A stretch of DNA of 5,689 nt from Synechococcales cyanobacterium PMM_0085 (GTDB lineage Bacteria; Cyanobacteriota; Cyanobacteriia; Elainellales; Elainellaceae): NCBI GenBank assembly GCA_949127705.1, contig CASBQJ010000103.1, positions 1 to 5,689 of the forward strand, written 5' to 3'. Below the pieces are notes generated by a model. The model saw nothing but the letters and a program-made list of their open reading frames with translations, ran no database searches and had not been told where the DNA came from. The position numbers and the translations under genes are program-made. Every line of letters begins with the position of its first letter. Position 1 is the stretch's first letter. Below are positions 5,595 through 5,689 of this stretch, piece by piece.

Positions 5595-5598
5595 TACT
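5571..5598. repeat. 14-bp imperfect tandem duplication upstream of surE
   Basis: GCTTTAACAATCCT (5571-5584) is followed directly by GTTTTAACAATACT (5585-5598), matching at 12 of 14 positions. It adjoins and overlaps by two bases the 16-bp repeat block that follows it, so this upstream region is almost entirely repeat-derived. Confidence 0.75.
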
Positions 5599-5656
5599 GA
5601 TGCAATAGTTGGCTGATGAGTTGGCTGATGCAATAATTTGCTGATGTAATAATTTA
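5597..5656. repeat. Degenerate 16-bp tandem repeat (four units) upstream of surE
   Basis: Four consecutive units start with CTGATG: CTGATGCAATAGTTGG (5597-5612), CTGATGAGTTGG (5613-5624, lacking four bases), CTGATGCAATAATTTG (5625-5640) and CTGATGTAATAATTTA (5641-5656). Units one and three agree at 13 of 16 positions, and three and four at 14 of 16. The block sits about 60 bp upstream of the surE start. To its right, ATCCGCTGCGGAT (5657-5669) is a short palindrome with no T-run. Confidence 0.85.
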
Positions 5657-5689
5657 ATCCGCTGCGGATCGGTGATCGTTTCACCCCAT

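Noticed and set aside
5597..5656. Possible CRISPR-like array upstream of surE
   Set aside because: The units are contiguous at 12-16 bp with no unique spacers, so this is a plain degenerate tandem repeat.
5657..5669. Palindrome ATCCGCTGCGGAT as a terminator
   Set aside because: The usable stem is only about five base pairs around a three-base loop and no T-run follows on either strand.

Overview
The window reads as a chromosomal stretch from a cyanobacterium. The main evidence is eight exact copies of the HIP1 octamer GCGATCGC in 5.7 kb, all inside genes. The gene content also fits: a cyanobacterial-type RibF, a glycosyltransferase resembling the cyanobacterial pteridine glucosyltransferases, and a TIGR02587/TIGR02588-type membrane pair. 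Short tandem repeats in and next to the non-coding DNA are also common in filamentous cyanobacteria. The genus cannot be fixed from this window.

All six supported genes lie on the minus strand, so they are transcribed from right to left. Starting at the right edge, positions 5539-5689 are repeat-rich DNA upstream of surE (nucleotide 5'/3'-phosphatase, 4702-5538). A 438-bp gene-free spacer (4264-4701) follows, holding a folded palindromic element and other small repeats. Next comes a compact five-gene run. It starts with a metallo-beta-lactamase-fold hydrolase of the PhnP-like phosphodiesterase type (3361-4263). After a 51-bp gap comes ribF (riboflavin kinase/FMN adenylyltransferase, 2263-3309), which overlaps by 4 bp the GT4 glycosyltransferase (1172-2266). 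After 24 bp comes a polytopic TIGR02587-type membrane protein (260-1147). It overlaps by 4 bp a single-pass TIGR02588-type protein that runs off the left edge (1-263).

The short gaps and the two GTGA/ATGA stop-start overlaps suggest one transcriptional unit with two translationally coupled pairs. One pair would join FMN/FAD synthesis to sugar modification, probably of a pterin. The other is an uncharacterised two-protein membrane module. SurE and the MBL enzyme both belong to phosphoester-cleaving families, but whether they act in the same metabolism is inference.

The least explained features are the ten-unit Ser-Pro/Ser-Glu tract at the N-terminus of the TIGR02588-type protein, the roughly 79-bp imperfect palindrome with an internal 16-bp duplication in the 438-bp spacer, and the recurrence of a 16-bp period in three tandem repeats of unrelated sequence. 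One of those repeats forms the end of the glycosyltransferase gene.
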